NCBI RefSeq assembly: GCF_037976825.1
Contig: NZ_CP150269.1
Coordinates: 5,035,501-5,099,500, forward strand
DNA: 64,000 nucleotides
Reading direction: 5' to 3'
Source of the DNA: Paenibacillus sp. FSL K6-1330
GTDB lineage: Bacteria; Bacillota; Bacilli; Paenibacillales; Paenibacillaceae
The notes beneath the pieces were generated by a model, which saw nothing but the letters and a program-made list of their open reading frames with translations, did not search any database and had not been told where the DNA came from. Both the position numbers and the translations under genes were made by a program. Positions 53,196 to 63,500 of this stretch are shown here, one piece after another (the stretch's first letter is position 1; every line of letters starts with the position of its first letter).

Positions 53196-53672
53196 TCAAA
53201 CATATTTATCCAATACGTAATCTTCGATTATTTCAATATTTCTGCATTCCTGTGCATACTGTTTAATGTGCTTCTTAATATTCGGATACAAAATAATGTC
53301 GTCCAGCTGCTCGAGCGGAATCCATTTCACATCGGTTTGATTCGGATCTGGCGCAGCCGGAAGTTTCGGGGATGATCCTTCATGTGGATAACATTCAAAC
53401 ACGATGTATAGCGTGTGAATGTCCGTTATGTTATTTCCTGGCTGCTTATGAGGAGCATTGTCGTACACAAATGCGACAGGTCCAGCCTCTGCTTCCAGCG
53501 TGGTTTCCTCGTACAATTCTCTCAAAGCGCCCTCTATAATCGACTCTCCTGGCTCGGCCCCGCCTCCAGGCAAATTGTAATGCATTCCGTTCTCATCTAC
53601 ATACTCGACCAATAACACATGCTCATTTTGAAAAACCAATGCTGTCGGTCTCACCCGAATATGATACGTCAT
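53196..53672 (-). CDS. Nudix hydrolase
   Basis: A 158-residue Nudix enzyme. The box is GGGAEPGESIIEGALRELYE followed by ETTLEA, in which the usual Gly after EET is replaced. HILVY-like first strands (ALVFQNEHVLLVEYVDENG) and a C-terminal WIPLEQLDDIILYPNI are normal. The ATG at 53672 has GAGG 8 bases upstream. It is followed by the VanZ gene. Confidence 0.9.
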   Translation of the reverse strand: MTYHIRVRPTALVFQNEHVLLVEYVDENGMHYNLPGGGAEPGESIIEGALRELYEETTLEAEAGPVAFVYDNAPHKQPGNNITDIHTLYIVFECYPHEGSSPKLPAAPDPNQTDVKWIPLEQLDDIILYPNIKKHIKQYAQECRNIEIIEDYVLDKYV

Positions 53673-53850
53673 AAAAACCACCTCTCCACACGGCTAATGA
53701 ATAGCTGCTGAATTTTCTTGATCTGTCTATCATACAATTAACGAAGTCAAAATGGGAATATTGTGTATAATTGCAGGTCAAAAAGGCTATCGGGTGATCG
53801 CAGCAACCTCCCAGATAACCTCCATCCATTAACACATATCGTTAATTCTT

Positions 53851-54771
53851 TTAACTTCCTGTTCGATCGTTATCATCCAGTCTCACGGTTTCTCCCGTCT
53901 CGCGAGAGACATTTGCAGCCTCCAGAAAACGAATGATCTCCAGCGTCTCAGATAAAGGAACATCCGAGACACCTGTCGAGAACATCTTCATGACCTGTTC
54001 CAGCAGACTCGCATAATAGGGTTTCGGATGCGCCATAATGTCTACAAAACTGCTAGCCTCCGTGCGATGAATGGTCATCCCAAAGCGATCATTACCTGCG
54101 CGATTGCCCCGAATCGTCCCGATTCTCCCATCATTCCAAACCGCTGTTAATACCTCATGCAACTCCGTCGCGGCGACATGTACGCTTACGCATCCAGGTC
54201 CGAGAACGCGGTAAAGCATCTCCGCCGCGTGGATTCCATACCAGAAAAATCCCGGCTGTGTCGGTTGAAGGGGAAGCGGTCCGGCGCAGTCCACGCCAAT
54301 GATATCATCTACACCGCCGCGAGCCAGTTCATCCTGAAGCCCTTGCGCATATCGAAGTGACGAGCTGCTCATAACGGTAACCTGAAACTGCTCCGCCAGT
54401 TCGGCAATTTCTATTGCGTCCTTACTGCTCACCGCAAACGGCTTATCAATAAATACCATTTGGCAATGAGGAGCAATCGCGCGAAACAAGGACAGATGCG
54501 ACCTTCCGTCGACCGCTTCGAGCATGACGGCATCGACCTGTTTGGCCACGTCTCCCGGAGAATCCAATATTTCGGTTCCCCACGCAACAAGTTCCTTGGT
54601 ATACCCGTCCACCCGGTTTATACTAAGCTCGAAGTCCGGTGATCCTCCGGGAAATGCCGCTGTAACCCTTGCGCCTGGAACGTAATAGAGATGTGCCTTG
54701 TCATGCAGCATTTTCGAGAAAATGGAGACATGCGATGTATCCAAACCAATCATACCGATCTTCAAAGTCAT
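53851..54771 (-). CDS. Gfo/Idh/MocA family oxidoreductase
   Basis: A 306-residue dehydrogenase-like protein. The N-terminus GMIGLDTSHVSIF is an unusual dinucleotide motif lacking GxGxxG, followed by MVFIDKPFAVSSKDAIEIAE with the conserved lysine, and GFFWYGIHAAEMLYRVLG. The shorter length and altered glycine motif fit a distinct subgroup whose cofactor use is uncertain. AAGGAG lies 9 bases before the ATG. It is unlinked to the other oxidoreductase gene at 1523. Confidence 0.85.
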   Translation of the reverse strand: MTLKIGMIGLDTSHVSIFSKMLHDKAHLYYVPGARVTAAFPGGSPDFELSINRVDGYTKELVAWGTEILDSPGDVAKQVDAVMLEAVDGRSHLSLFRAIAPHCQMVFIDKPFAVSSKDAIEIAELAEQFQVTVMSSSSLRYAQGLQDELARGGVDDIIGVDCAGPLPLQPTQPGFFWYGIHAAEMLYRVLGPGCVSVHVAATELHEVLTAVWNDGRIGTIRGNRAGNDRFGMTIHRTEASSFVDIMAHPKPYYASLLEQVMKMFSTGVSDVPLSETLEIIRFLEAANVSRETGETVRLDDNDRTGS

Positions 54772-54949
54772 AAGTTCATTCTCCTTTACCTGCAGGATTT
54801 TAGATGATCACACTGGCATTTCCATTCGCTACGTTACTGAGAGATATCAGCAGCCGGAACATAGGCTTTTCTTACAATCATCATATCACCCTGAACGACT
54901 AAAGGACGTGACTTTAATTCGTCTTTTAAATTAAACCTGAATCCAATGC

Positions 54950-54994
54950 AAAAAGACCGCCTCCATCTGATTATCAGACGTAGGCAGCCTTTTT
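54950..54994. terminator. Terminator next to the histidine phosphatase gene
   Basis: AAAAGACCGCCTCCATCTGA pairs with TCAGACGTAGGCAGCCTTTT (three mismatches), flanked by A and T runs. It can serve the minus-strand gene ending at 55002. The 178 bases before it toward 54771 hold the upstream region of the oxidoreductase gene. Confidence 0.7.
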
Positions 54995-55001
54995 AGAGGA
55001 T

Positions 55002-55583
55002 TTATAAATGCTCCGTGCAGTTGAATAAGGGGCAATTCCATTCACCGTTGGACTTGGTTAGAAGAGTTAAGGAGGCATTATTCATATAGGTTGTTGTAAA
55101 ACGCTGGGGTAGCAGTTTTTGCAGGGATAATCCAATGACGGCACCATGACTCACGACGAGAATATTCTTATTCCCATAGGTTTGCATTACTTCCTCCAAA
55201 AACTGAGTTCCTCGCTCAGCAACATCCTCATAACGTTCCATACCTAAATCCAGTTCTCGCCAGGAGTGCCCCCAAGACACCAGTCTCTCTTCCTCTGTAG
55301 TTCCTTCAATATGACCGCAATCGATCTCGCAAATCCGTTGATCTTCCATGATATCAAGCACAGAGATCTTTTCAGCAATGATCCGCGCAGTAGCTCTGGC
55401 ACGGATCAAGGGACTTGAGATGATGATCTCCCAAGACTCTTTCTTTAAGCGCTCAGCGATTCGTTGAGCCTGTTGCCTCCCCTCAGCATTAAGAGGAATA
55501 TCGCTCCGTCCCTGAGCCCTATTCTGAACATTCCAATCCGTTATTCCGTGTCTAATAAGGCCGATGGTAGCCGTATCATCCAC
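55002..55583 (-). CDS. Histidine phosphatase family protein
   Basis: A 193-residue phosphoglycerate-mutase-like enzyme. IGLIRHGITDWNVQNRAQGR has the phosphohistidine; SWEIIISSPLIRARATARII and ILVVSHGAVIGLSLQ complete the site. It may be a broad phosphatase or a CobC-like enzyme. GGAGG is only 3 bases from the ATG, a tight spacing that may lower translation. The substrate is unknown. Confidence 0.9.
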   Translation of the reverse strand: MDDTATIGLIRHGITDWNVQNRAQGRSDIPLNAEGRQQAQRIAERLKKESWEIIISSPLIRARATARIIAEKISVLDIMEDQRICEIDCGHIEGTTEEERLVSWGHSWRELDLGMERYEDVAERGTQFLEEVMQTYGNKNILVVSHGAVIGLSLQKLLPQRFTTTYMNNASLTLLTKSNGEWNCPLFNCTEHL

Positions 55584-55625
55584 CTCCCACTAGGTACATC
55601 TCCATGTAAATCTGCACTATACGCT

Positions 55626-55964
55626 CTACGGCTGCATTCTCCATTTTATCACGATGAGGCGGTTCACCAGAGCCACAAATGCAAACACAATGGCAAACGT
55701 TATTAAGCCCGAGGATACCTGGCATGCCACCGCGGTTGCAAATATAAGAAATTCGATGAGCAGCACCACGGCAAGCGGCAGCTTGATCCTTGCTTTTGGA
55801 GAGATGGTCATGCCCCAGATGACGGCTGCAAGCAGCGGAAGCCCAATACCGAGTACGAACTGTGCCACGAGCCCGGAACCAAAATGGAAGCCCCAGTAAC
55901 CTATCGAAAACAATAGAATCAATTCCAGAATAAATCGAATCGCAAGATTCAAAACTTTGAACAT
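55626..55964 (-). CDS. YrdB family (DUF2568) membrane protein
   Basis: A 112-residue protein with four hydrophobic segments. LELILLFSIGYWGFHFGSG, LGIGLPLLAAVIWGMTISPK and LPLAVVLLIEFLIFATAVAC follow the YrdB/DUF2568 pattern. The function of the family is unknown. AAAGGTG lies 7 bases before the ATG. It is 42 bases upstream of the histidine phosphatase gene on the same strand. Confidence 0.83.
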   Translation of the reverse strand: MFKVLNLAIRFILELILLFSIGYWGFHFGSGLVAQFVLGIGLPLLAAVIWGMTISPKARIKLPLAVVLLIEFLIFATAVACQVSSGLITFAIVFAFVALVNRLIVIKWRMQP

Positions 55965-56013
55965 ATTGGAGCACCTTTCGTTTCCTGTTGTATACCAAAT
56001 GTCAATGCTGTAA

Positions 56014-56457
56014 TCACAGCTCGATTTGCTCCAGGTGATGGATCATATGATCGACATAATCGTTAAATAACCACTCCAGTGTGACCTCCGTTTTATCAGG
56101 CAGCACGCATTTTTTCTGGAAATCAGACGAATCGGCTTTTTGCATGACACGCAGAATCATCCGGTTCATCTGCTGCCACAGTGACAACACTTCCGATTGA
56201 TCATATTGATCCTGGTAATTGTTCACTCGAACCCAATCGTTCTGCGCGTACCCCTGAATGGCAATCGGATAATCGGACAGCAAAATTTTTACAAACCGGA
56301 TATGGTTATTTACCGCTGAATCGCAAAGGTGACCCAGGATCTCCTTCTTGGACCATTTATCGGGCGCAAGCTTCAGATTGAACTCCACCTCGTTAGTCGC
56401 CGTTACAATCTCTGTCATTTCGGTAATCAATGCTTCCAGCTTCATGATTGACTCCAT
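56014..56457 (-). CDS. DinB-family protein
   Basis: A 147-residue four-helix-bundle protein. Metal-binding histidines can be placed in KKEILGHLCDSAVNNHIRFV and DYVDHMIHHLEQIEL. In Firmicutes the family includes bacillithiol S-transferases and many proteins of unknown role. The ATG at 56457 has GGAGG 8 bases upstream. It is 38 bases downstream of the winged-helix gene on the same strand. Confidence 0.87.
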   Translation of the reverse strand: MESIMKLEALITEMTEIVTATNEVEFNLKLAPDKWSKKEILGHLCDSAVNNHIRFVKILLSDYPIAIQGYAQNDWVRVNNYQDQYDQSEVLSLWQQMNRMILRVMQKADSSDFQKKCVLPDKTEVTLEWLFNDYVDHMIHHLEQIEL

Positions 56458-56495
56458 ACGCTATTCCTCCTAAGAGCTCCTCTCAGCCAATAAGC

Positions 56496-57587
56496 TTAGA
56501 GAGCTTGGTTCCATTCTATTCGTGCAATCGGCATTCCCATGAAATCGCTATATTGCTTGGCAGCTTCCATAAACTCCTCTTCTCGATCATTCCTTGGCAA
56601 AAACGGACTAAATGCGATTTCGATGCCGCTGCGCTTGATCTCCCGCTTCCAGACACCGACCACTTCCCCGCCTGCCACCATCATCGGTTGAAATACCCCG
56701 TTGCGATGGGGAGCGATCTTCGCATCGTGCTCTATCTCTATGATCGCGCTGCGATCCTTGTAACCCAAGTAATATTCATCAAAACCCGGAAGCAGAACCA
56801 CCGAATCCGTATCAGCGGACACGGCCGGTGTTGTGACAGAGCTCCAGTATTCCGTGCCGTTGACAAAATCTAAACGAAGGTTTGATTTTACGGCCTCAAA
56901 GCCTCGTTTAGCTTCTGTCAGCGTTAATCCGACCCACCACGCAAAATCCTGAATCGTTGCGGGCCCGTGACCTGAAAAATAACGAAGCGCAAGCTCCGCC
57001 AGCGATTCTTCAAGCGTTAGCTCCCTCGAATTCGGGACCCATTCATCCAGCAGCACGAAACTCTGCTGTTTACCTTCATACGGGCCGAAACAGATCATGC
57101 CTGTCCGTCCCAAATATCCGAAAATGAAATAACCGCGGCCATTCTTGGTGCTGATCCCCGCTTCCTCCAGCAACTCCATCAGTCTGGGACGGGATACGCG
57201 GGTACAGCCACTCAGCGCGTTGCGAATGATCGTGCGGCATCGATGGAGCGTACCTTCGTCAAGCTCAAGTTCGGCCTGCTTCTTCTTATCATGCGTGTGA
57301 AAGCGCGATGCCGTCAGCTTCAGCATCCACTTGGCATCCTCCGCAGGCACGAAGAATATCGTCCCTCGCATCGGCCAGGTCAGCACGATCTTGCGATCGA
57401 TCATGGCCTGCTCCACATCGGACAGCTTGGCAGAATGTGTACGGAGACCGATTCCCCATACCGCTTGATGAAAATCCTGGGCCTGCACAGCGCCGAGCCC
57501 TCTTACGACTTGCTCTGGACTCTCATGCTTCATACCTGTTATTCCTTGATTGAACAGCCTTCGATTCGCAATGATTCGACTTGGCAC
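56496..57587 (-). CDS. Winged-helix DNA-binding protein, AlkZ/YcaQ-like (HTH_42)
   Basis: A 363-residue protein of the family that includes the DNA glycosylases AlkZ and YcaQ. Its first domain reads LGAVQAQDFHQAVWGIGLR, where the Q-x-Q/D catalytic motif of the glycosylases would lie; TWPMRGTIFFVPAEDAKWML and GHGPATIQDFAWWVGLTLTE are family blocks, as is LLPGFDEYYLGYKDRSAII. It may repair alkylated or crosslinked DNA. I take the GTG at 57587 because AGGAG is 10 bases away; a GTG at 57596 abuts that site. Confidence 0.85.
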   Translation of the reverse strand: MPSRIIANRRLFNQGITGMKHESPEQVVRGLGAVQAQDFHQAVWGIGLRTHSAKLSDVEQAMIDRKIVLTWPMRGTIFFVPAEDAKWMLKLTASRFHTHDKKKQAELELDEGTLHRCRTIIRNALSGCTRVSRPRLMELLEEAGISTKNGRGYFIFGYLGRTGMICFGPYEGKQQSFVLLDEWVPNSRELTLEESLAELALRYFSGHGPATIQDFAWWVGLTLTEAKRGFEAVKSNLRLDFVNGTEYWSSVTTPAVSADTDSVVLLPGFDEYYLGYKDRSAIIEIEHDAKIAPHRNGVFQPMMVAGGEVVGVWKREIKRSGIEIAFSPFLPRNDREEEFMEAAKQYSDFMGMPIARIEWNQAL

Positions 57588-57633
57588 AATGGTCACTCTC
57601 CTAAGACATGAATATCTCGCGAGCCTTGAGCCT

Positions 57634-58422
57634 TCATTTTAAATCCGGAATGGACATCCAGGCGCGATCGTTCTGCCAGCTCACCTCAACCGGCGTCTCA
57701 AAAAACGAGGTCAAATTCCCGCTTGTCAGCATATCCTTGGAGCTCCCCTGTCCGAATACTGTGCCCCGGCGGATGAGCAACGAGTGCGAGAAGATCGGCA
57801 GTATTTCTTCGATATGGTGCGTAACGAATAGCAGGGTCGGCGCATCGGGCTTTGAAGCCAGTGCCGTAATGCTGGACAGCAGCGCCTCCCTCGACAGAAA
57901 ATCCAGTCCGTTACAGGCCTCATCCAGTATCAACAGCCTTGGAGAAGCCATAAGCGCCCTAGCGATCAGCAGCTTCTGCTTCTCCCCTTGCGAACAGGTT
58001 TCATATGTACGACCCAGCAGATGAATGCAATTGAAATCCTTCATAAGCTGCTCAGCCTGTTCCCGATCTGCTTCATCCACCTTCTGATACAAGCCAATCG
58101 AGGCGTGTTTGCCGCTGATCACGACATCCAGCGTGGACTCATTCGGACGGATTCTTTCCTGCAACGAGGAGCTGACCCAGCCTATCGATTTACGCAATTC
58201 TCTTAAATCCACCCTGCCAAAACGATGCCCGAGCACCGAAACCGTACCGCTGGTCGGCCAGATATAACCGTTAATCATATTCAAAATGGTTGTCTTTCCG
58301 GAGCCGTTCAGCCCAAGAACCGCCCAATGCTCTCCTTGCTGTACGGTCCAATCCACGCCTGCAAGAACGGTCTTCTGCTCCCGTTGCCAGGTTACGTTAT
58401 TCAGTTCAATCGTCGTGTTCAT
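57634..58422 (-). CDS. ylmA: ABC transporter ATP-binding protein, YlmA-like
   Basis: A 262-residue ABC ATPase. Walker A is GLNGSGKTTILNMI, the Q-loop region GWVSSSLQERI, the signature reads TCSQGEKQKLLIARAL (CSQGE for LSGGQ), and Walker B LLILDEACNGLDFLSRE. The altered signature and NESTLDVVISGKHASIGLYQ are shared with B. subtilis YlmA. No permease is adjacent, and the exported substrate is unknown. The ATG at 58422 has AGAGGG 7 bases upstream; 16 extra in-frame codons upstream are unlikely to be used. Confidence 0.88.
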   Translation of the reverse strand: MNTTIELNNVTWQREQKTVLAGVDWTVQQGEHWAVLGLNGSGKTTILNMINGYIWPTSGTVSVLGHRFGRVDLRELRKSIGWVSSSLQERIRPNESTLDVVISGKHASIGLYQKVDEADREQAEQLMKDFNCIHLLGRTYETCSQGEKQKLLIARALMASPRLLILDEACNGLDFLSREALLSSITALASKPDAPTLLFVTHHIEEILPIFSHSLLIRRGTVFGQGSSKDMLTSGNLTSFFETPVEVSWQNDRAWMSIPDLK

Positions 58423-58609
58423 TGCTGATCCCTCTCCTTCTCTACTTCGTCTCTCTTTTCCTCTTTTCAAGGATTATACCAGCAATTACATATTCCTCAA
58501 TAGCGAGATGAGATCCAGCCTTGTGAGCAGTCTACGTCTTGGAGTCAAGCTATGTATACCGAGCCGGACATTTCATTTATTAAAGAGGTTTTGATCAACG
58601 AATTAAATG

Positions 58610-58638
58610 TTGACAAATAATTATTTTTGTGTTATGAT
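58610..58638 (+). promoter_or_regulatory. Strong sigma-A type promoter of the MBL-fold gene
   Basis: TTGACA at 58610-58615 and TATGAT at 58633-58638, 17-base AT-rich spacer, followed by a second TATAAT at 58638-58643. It lies 110 bases before the ATG at 58748. Confidence 0.8.
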
Positions 58639-58747
58639 ATAATATTTCACTATTTACATTAGTTTGCTGATTTGATAATCTACTTCTACTCATCTCTCCC
58701 GGAAAGATAAACACGGGAAGAACCCTTTATACGTGGAGGTATGTAAC

Positions 58748-59497
58748 ATGCAAATCGATCAAGGCATTGCCATGCTGGAAATTTCCGCAGCCATGATGGG
58801 ACGAATCGAAACGATCCATCCAACATTCATATGGGATCATCAGAACCGGGTGCTTATCGATACCGGCTATCCCGGCCAGTTCCCGATCATTCAGGAGCAG
58901 CTGTCGGACATCGGGGTTTCCGTCCAGGATGTAAGCAAAATTATTATAACACACCAGGATTTGGATCATATCGGCAGTTTGCCGGCCATGATCCAACACA
59001 GCAACCACGCCCCGGAAGTGTTCGCCAGCGAAATTGAAAAGCCTCATATCGAAGGAGATACAAGGCTCGTCAAATTATCGCCCGAGGCCATTACACAAGC
59101 GCTGGCTTCGATGCCGGATCACGTTCCGCCGGAGTGGAGGAATGCGTTTAAGCAAACGCTGGAGAATCCTCCCACAGCCCCAGTGAACAGCATTTTGCGC
59201 GACGGCGAGGAACTGCCGTTTGGCGGCGGTATCATCGTGATCCATACGCCGGGCCACACCCCGGGCCATACCAGCTTATATCATATACCGAGCAAAACCC
59301 TGATTGCCGCAGATGCCCTGAACGTGATCAATGGATGGTTGGTCGGGCCGGATCCGGCAACTACATATGACATGGCGTCAGCCAAGCTTTCGTTGCAAAA
59401 GCTCACTCATTATGACATCCATAAGGTGATCTGTTATCATGGGGGACTATTTACGGACAATCCCAACCAGCGCATTCGTGAATTGGCTTATGCTTAA
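58748..59497 (+). CDS. MBL-fold metallo-hydrolase
   Basis: A 249-residue metallo-beta-lactamase-fold enzyme. The metal motif is ITHQDLDHIGSLP, in which the second histidine of HxHxDH is Asp-preceded (HQDLDH), a form seen in many lactonase-like members. HTPGHTPGHTSLYHIPSKTL gives the second metal site and IAADALNVI the bridging aspartate. Lactonase or similar activity is possible; the substrate is unknown. GGAGG lies 8 bases before the ATG at 58748. The strong promoter is at 58610. Confidence 0.9.
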   Translation: MQIDQGIAMLEISAAMMGRIETIHPTFIWDHQNRVLIDTGYPGQFPIIQEQLSDIGVSVQDVSKIIITHQDLDHIGSLPAMIQHSNHAPEVFASEIEKPHIEGDTRLVKLSPEAITQALASMPDHVPPEWRNAFKQTLENPPTAPVNSILRDGEELPFGGGIIVIHTPGHTPGHTSLYHIPSKTLIAADALNVINGWLVGPDPATTYDMASAKLSLQKLTHYDIHKVICYHGGLFTDNPNQRIRELAYA

Positions 59498-59519
59498 GCG
59501 TTTGTCGGTTCACTTTCCA

Positions 59520-60488
59520 TCAAGTAGACTTCACTTCGTTCTTCTGTCCGTCGATCCAGCTAATCTCAAGGTACCACGTATACGTGCCGCCGGCCGGCAC
59601 TTCGGCCGCTGCCTGACGATGCATGGCATACAAGAGATCATCGAGCAGCCCCGTCGCTGGTTCCAGCGCAAGATGGTACTGTCCCTGATAGCCGCCGTAA
59701 TTGGCCCATATCCCTAAATAAGGCACCTGCTCTTTAGGAAACGTCATGCGGAGTCCTTCTCCCGCAACCGGATCGTAAATGGAAGCTTGCCCATCCGGCA
59801 GCTCGCCTGCAAAATAAAACTTCTCCGCCGATGCTTCAAGCCTGCTCTCGGTTCGATTCAAGCGGATATGGAGCTTTTCATCCCATGGCTGCGGCCATTT
59901 CCGAATATCGCCGAATTCTCCCAATCGACCGTTCGCCGAGTACGATACGATGATCTCCCTCAGCTCGTGAGGAACAATAATCTCTGCGCCTTCATCGATT
60001 TGAAACAACGGATGTGCTGCCCAAAGGAAAGAAAATGGGAACGGACTCGAATTATGAACGGCATAATCGATCCGCAGGGTATCTTCACGAGGGAAGGAGT
60101 AGGTTTTGCGCAGCTGATAGGGAATTCGGATTCCCTGCACGCTGCAGTGTAGCTGTTCTTGCTCGCTGCGCACCTTCCATGGAATGGACCATACCTCGCC
60201 ATGATCGGGAAACTCGGTTCCTTCCCATGGATAGGCGGGATACCGGCAAACATTGATCGTAGGAAACATTTCATCCCAGCCGCTCCCGTCCCGCTGTCCG
60301 AAGGAGCTTGCATACCCGTTCGTTTCCAGAGCTCCGGCAGGCTGCGCCAGCCATTCCCGGCCTGTTATTCGATTGCGAAGCGAGATGACCCTGCTTCCGA
60401 GTTCAGGCACCACGACCATCTCCATAGCCGCCGTCCGCCCTGTCCAAACCTCATATTCATCGAGCGTCCCTTTGCTCCAGATCATCAT
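59520..60488 (-). CDS. Aldose 1-epimerase-like (galactose mutarotase-fold) protein
   Basis: A 322-residue beta-sandwich protein. AMEMVVVPELGSRVISLRNR, SGWDEMFPTINVCRYPAYPW and HPLFQIDEGAEIIVP, with LGIWANYGGYQGQYHLALEP near the end, are typical of the aldose-epimerase-like group. Substrate and exact activity are unknown. GGAGGAGG lies 6 bases before the ATG at 60488; adjacent ATGs make the exact start uncertain by 1-2 codons. It lies downstream of the DUF5107-TPR gene on the same strand, separated by a hairpin. Confidence 0.85.
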   Translation of the reverse strand: MMIWSKGTLDEYEVWTGRTAAMEMVVVPELGSRVISLRNRITGREWLAQPAGALETNGYASSFGQRDGSGWDEMFPTINVCRYPAYPWEGTEFPDHGEVWSIPWKVRSEQEQLHCSVQGIRIPYQLRKTYSFPREDTLRIDYAVHNSSPFPFSFLWAAHPLFQIDEGAEIIVPHELREIIVSYSANGRLGEFGDIRKWPQPWDEKLHIRLNRTESRLEASAEKFYFAGELPDGQASIYDPVAGEGLRMTFPKEQVPYLGIWANYGGYQGQYHLALEPATGLLDDLLYAMHRQAAAEVPAGGTYTWYLEISWIDGQKNEVKST

Positions 60489-60534
60489 CGTCATCCTCCT
60501 CCGTTGTAGTCAATGCATCACCCGGAATGCACAA

Positions 60535-60569
60535 ATTCTCAAGGACCGTTCATAACGGCCCTTGAGAAT
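60535..60569 (-). terminator. Hairpin between the two sugar-binding-fold genes
   Basis: ATTCTCAAGGACCGTT, loop CAT, AACGGCCCTTGAGAAT: 15 of 16 positions pair. It directly follows the DUF5107-TPR gene stop and precedes the epimerase-like gene. The T-run is short (TTT), so it may attenuate rather than stop transcription. Confidence 0.7.
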
Positions 60570-60583
60570 GAAGTGTGGATCCC

Positions 60584-63500
60584 TTAAATAAACGTCTCGC
60601 AAAGCGCCAAATGCAACGCAGCTCCTTGATGGTGAGACTCCAGCTGCAGCACTTCGCGGAACAGGTTCTCCGCGGACTGCCGGTCACCGAGTCCAAGATG
60701 CCCAAGCCCCATCATGTAACGGCAATGAATTTCGTTTCTTCGGTCCAGATCTTCATCAAACACCAGAAAGTCCGGCAGCGAGACGGCAAAGTAATCGATG
60801 CTCTGAGGCTCGAATATATGCTTCTCCCCGTAATCGATCAGCTTATTAAACCGGCTGCGGGCTTCATTCTCTCGGCCCAGTCTCCGCAGCGCGGCCCCTT
60901 GATAAAAAATCATGTGCGGCGGCTGATCGTTGTAATACATCGCACTGGTCGGCTCATCCAGCCCCTCCGAAGCTTTCAGGAAGTAGGCCTCCGCCTCTTC
61001 GGACCGGCCAAGCCCGTCGTATGCGCAGCCCAGGTAATAATCGATGTTATTCTCCTGCGCTCCCGTGAGTTTCCCTTCATTGATGTTGAGCGGGTATTGC
61101 TTGGCAGCAAGGAGCTGCTCTACGGCATCCTCGCAGCGATGCTCCTGAAGCAGCTGCTTCGCCAGCTCCACACGGGCCAACACATACTGGACCGGAACCT
61201 TGCCCTCGCCGCCTTCCCATGGGTGAAAGTTGCGTTTCAGAATCAAGGCCAATGCCTCCTCATAACGATTCAGCGTATTGTGCAGCGTCATATATTCCAG
61301 ATATAAATCATCTCGCTGCTCGACCAGCTCCATGTGCTCCTCCATCGCTTTCAATCGATCGGCCGGAGCATGACCAAGCTTTTTATACAGCTGGTCCAGC
61401 TCGTAGAAGACCCTGGCGTCCGCCGGATTCAGCGAGAAGGCTTTTTGCAGCGATGCCAATGCTTGGTCGTGATCCTGCCTCTTGTTATAGAAAGCGAGCG
61501 CCAGATTCCGGTGCGGCGTAGCGAAGCTGTCGTCCAGAGCGACCGAAGCTTCCCAGCTGCTTGTGGCTTCATCGTAGCGCTTCTTGTCGTACAGCAGATT
61601 CCCCAAGTAGTACAGAGCCTTCGCATCCTGAGGGTGTAGGGCGAGCGCCTGCTTCAGCGTCGCGTAATCATGCAGGGAATTCGGGAAACAGTACGACGGA
61701 TCGGCCGCTGAGGCCAATCGGTAACAAGCAGCTGCCTCTTCCGCTCGGTTCATCTTCATTAAATAACTGCCCTGATAGTAATAAACCATCGGATATACGG
61801 CAGGCCCTGTAAGGCGTTCGATGCGCTGCAACACATCCAAAGCGTCGGCATATTGGCCTGCTTCCGCATAGTCCTGAGCCAAGGCGATATAATTGTGCGG
61901 ATCATCGCGCAGGAGCTGGGCAAGCGATTCATAAGCCCGCCGGCTTTTATCCTCTTGCTTCTGTTCTTGATATACGGCTGCCAGCTCGTTCATCGCGCCC
62001 GCATCCATGGGATCCAGCTTGAGCGTTTCCTCAAGCCATGACTTCGCATCCGCCAAGCGTCCCAGCTTTCTTAAGGCGAAACTCTTGAGATGCCGCGCCT
62101 TATAATTCCGATACTGGGCAGCCAGTGATCGTTCGATCAGATCGAACGCTTCCTCATATTCCCGCTTCTCGCAGGCAATCTGGGCCAAAGCCAGATAACC
62201 AGCCCCTTGCCAGGCCCCCGCCCAGACCGACTTGTACAGATAAGCGTACGCTTCGTCCAAACGTCCCTGCCATTTCAAGGCTTTGCCCAAATGATAGAAC
62301 GGTTCGCTGTCATAGGGTCGGGCGTTGTGGCGGGTCAAGGTTTCAATGGCTTTTCTAAAATAAACCTTACTCTGCGTAAAGCACCCTCTCCGCAGCAAGA
62401 GCAAACCATAGGCATTGTTTAGCCTTGCGTCTCCCGCATCGCGCCGAAGACCTTCCATATAGTAGGCTTCCGGTTCATAGGTTGCGTGCCGGTACTGCTC
62501 CAGATGCTGTCCCGCTAAGAATAGCGCTTCGGTATTCTTCAGCTCCTCCGGCTTGCCAATCTCCGTGGCAGGGTCCGGTGTCCGCTCCAAGGTACGCGGC
62601 TTGGGCTGGTAAGCGACCAACTCCTTGCCGTCCGCAGCGAATACCGCGACACGCACATCTTCTTCATTGACACCGGGATCCAGATCGATCACGGCATGGA
62701 AGGTGTCGGCCGGCGACAGCTTGACCTTCCGATCCAAATAGGTGCGTCCCGCTCCGGTCACCAGGATGCGAGCCCCTTCCCTAACCGAGGTGGCATAGAC
62801 ATGGACAACGGCTTTATGGTCGTGAACTTCGAGATTTACGGCGGCGTCAATGGACGCGTTCTTCACCAGTCCGATGTCTTTATAGGGCATGAAGTACTGC
62901 TTGAAGCTTTTCTCCTCATATGGCGCCAGCCAGGTGAAGTCAGGCTGGTTATCGGTATACACGCCGGTCATGAGCTCGATGTACGGGCCGTCTTCGTCGG
63001 TCAGGTTGCGATCCCAGGCTTGGCCGAATTCGCCGTGCCCCCATGTCCACTGTTTTTTACCGGGAGATATATGTTTATTGGCCACATGCAGAATCCCCGC
63101 TTTCAAGCCATGGTCATATCCGCCGACGAAATCATAATCCGAATGATAAGCCATATAGGAAGTCGGAACGGGAATGTTGCGGTACATGGAAATATCGACG
63201 CCCGCCGAATAGTCCTGCTTATAATACGTGCCGGTGGCAATCGGAAATTTGGACACGTCCCGTTTCCCATGATCGAACACCGCGTGAACATCCGGCGGAA
63301 ATACGGACTGGGTATGATCGTTGACCGCTACGGCCGGATTCGCCCACCACAGAAAAGTCTGCGGCTCCGAGGTCCGATTGTACATCTGTGCGTGAATTTC
63401 AAGATACGCCTTGCCCGGATACAGCGTGAAGCCGGTAGACACCTTCGTGCCGTACATCCGGTCGATCTCGCCGACCCATACCGTCTTGCTGCCATCCGGG

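Noticed and set aside
55576..55998. 140-codon minus-strand frame overlapping the YrdB-family gene
   Set aside because: It is out of frame with a well-formed four-helix membrane protein gene that has its own ribosome binding site; the alternative reads as low-complexity cysteine-rich sequence.
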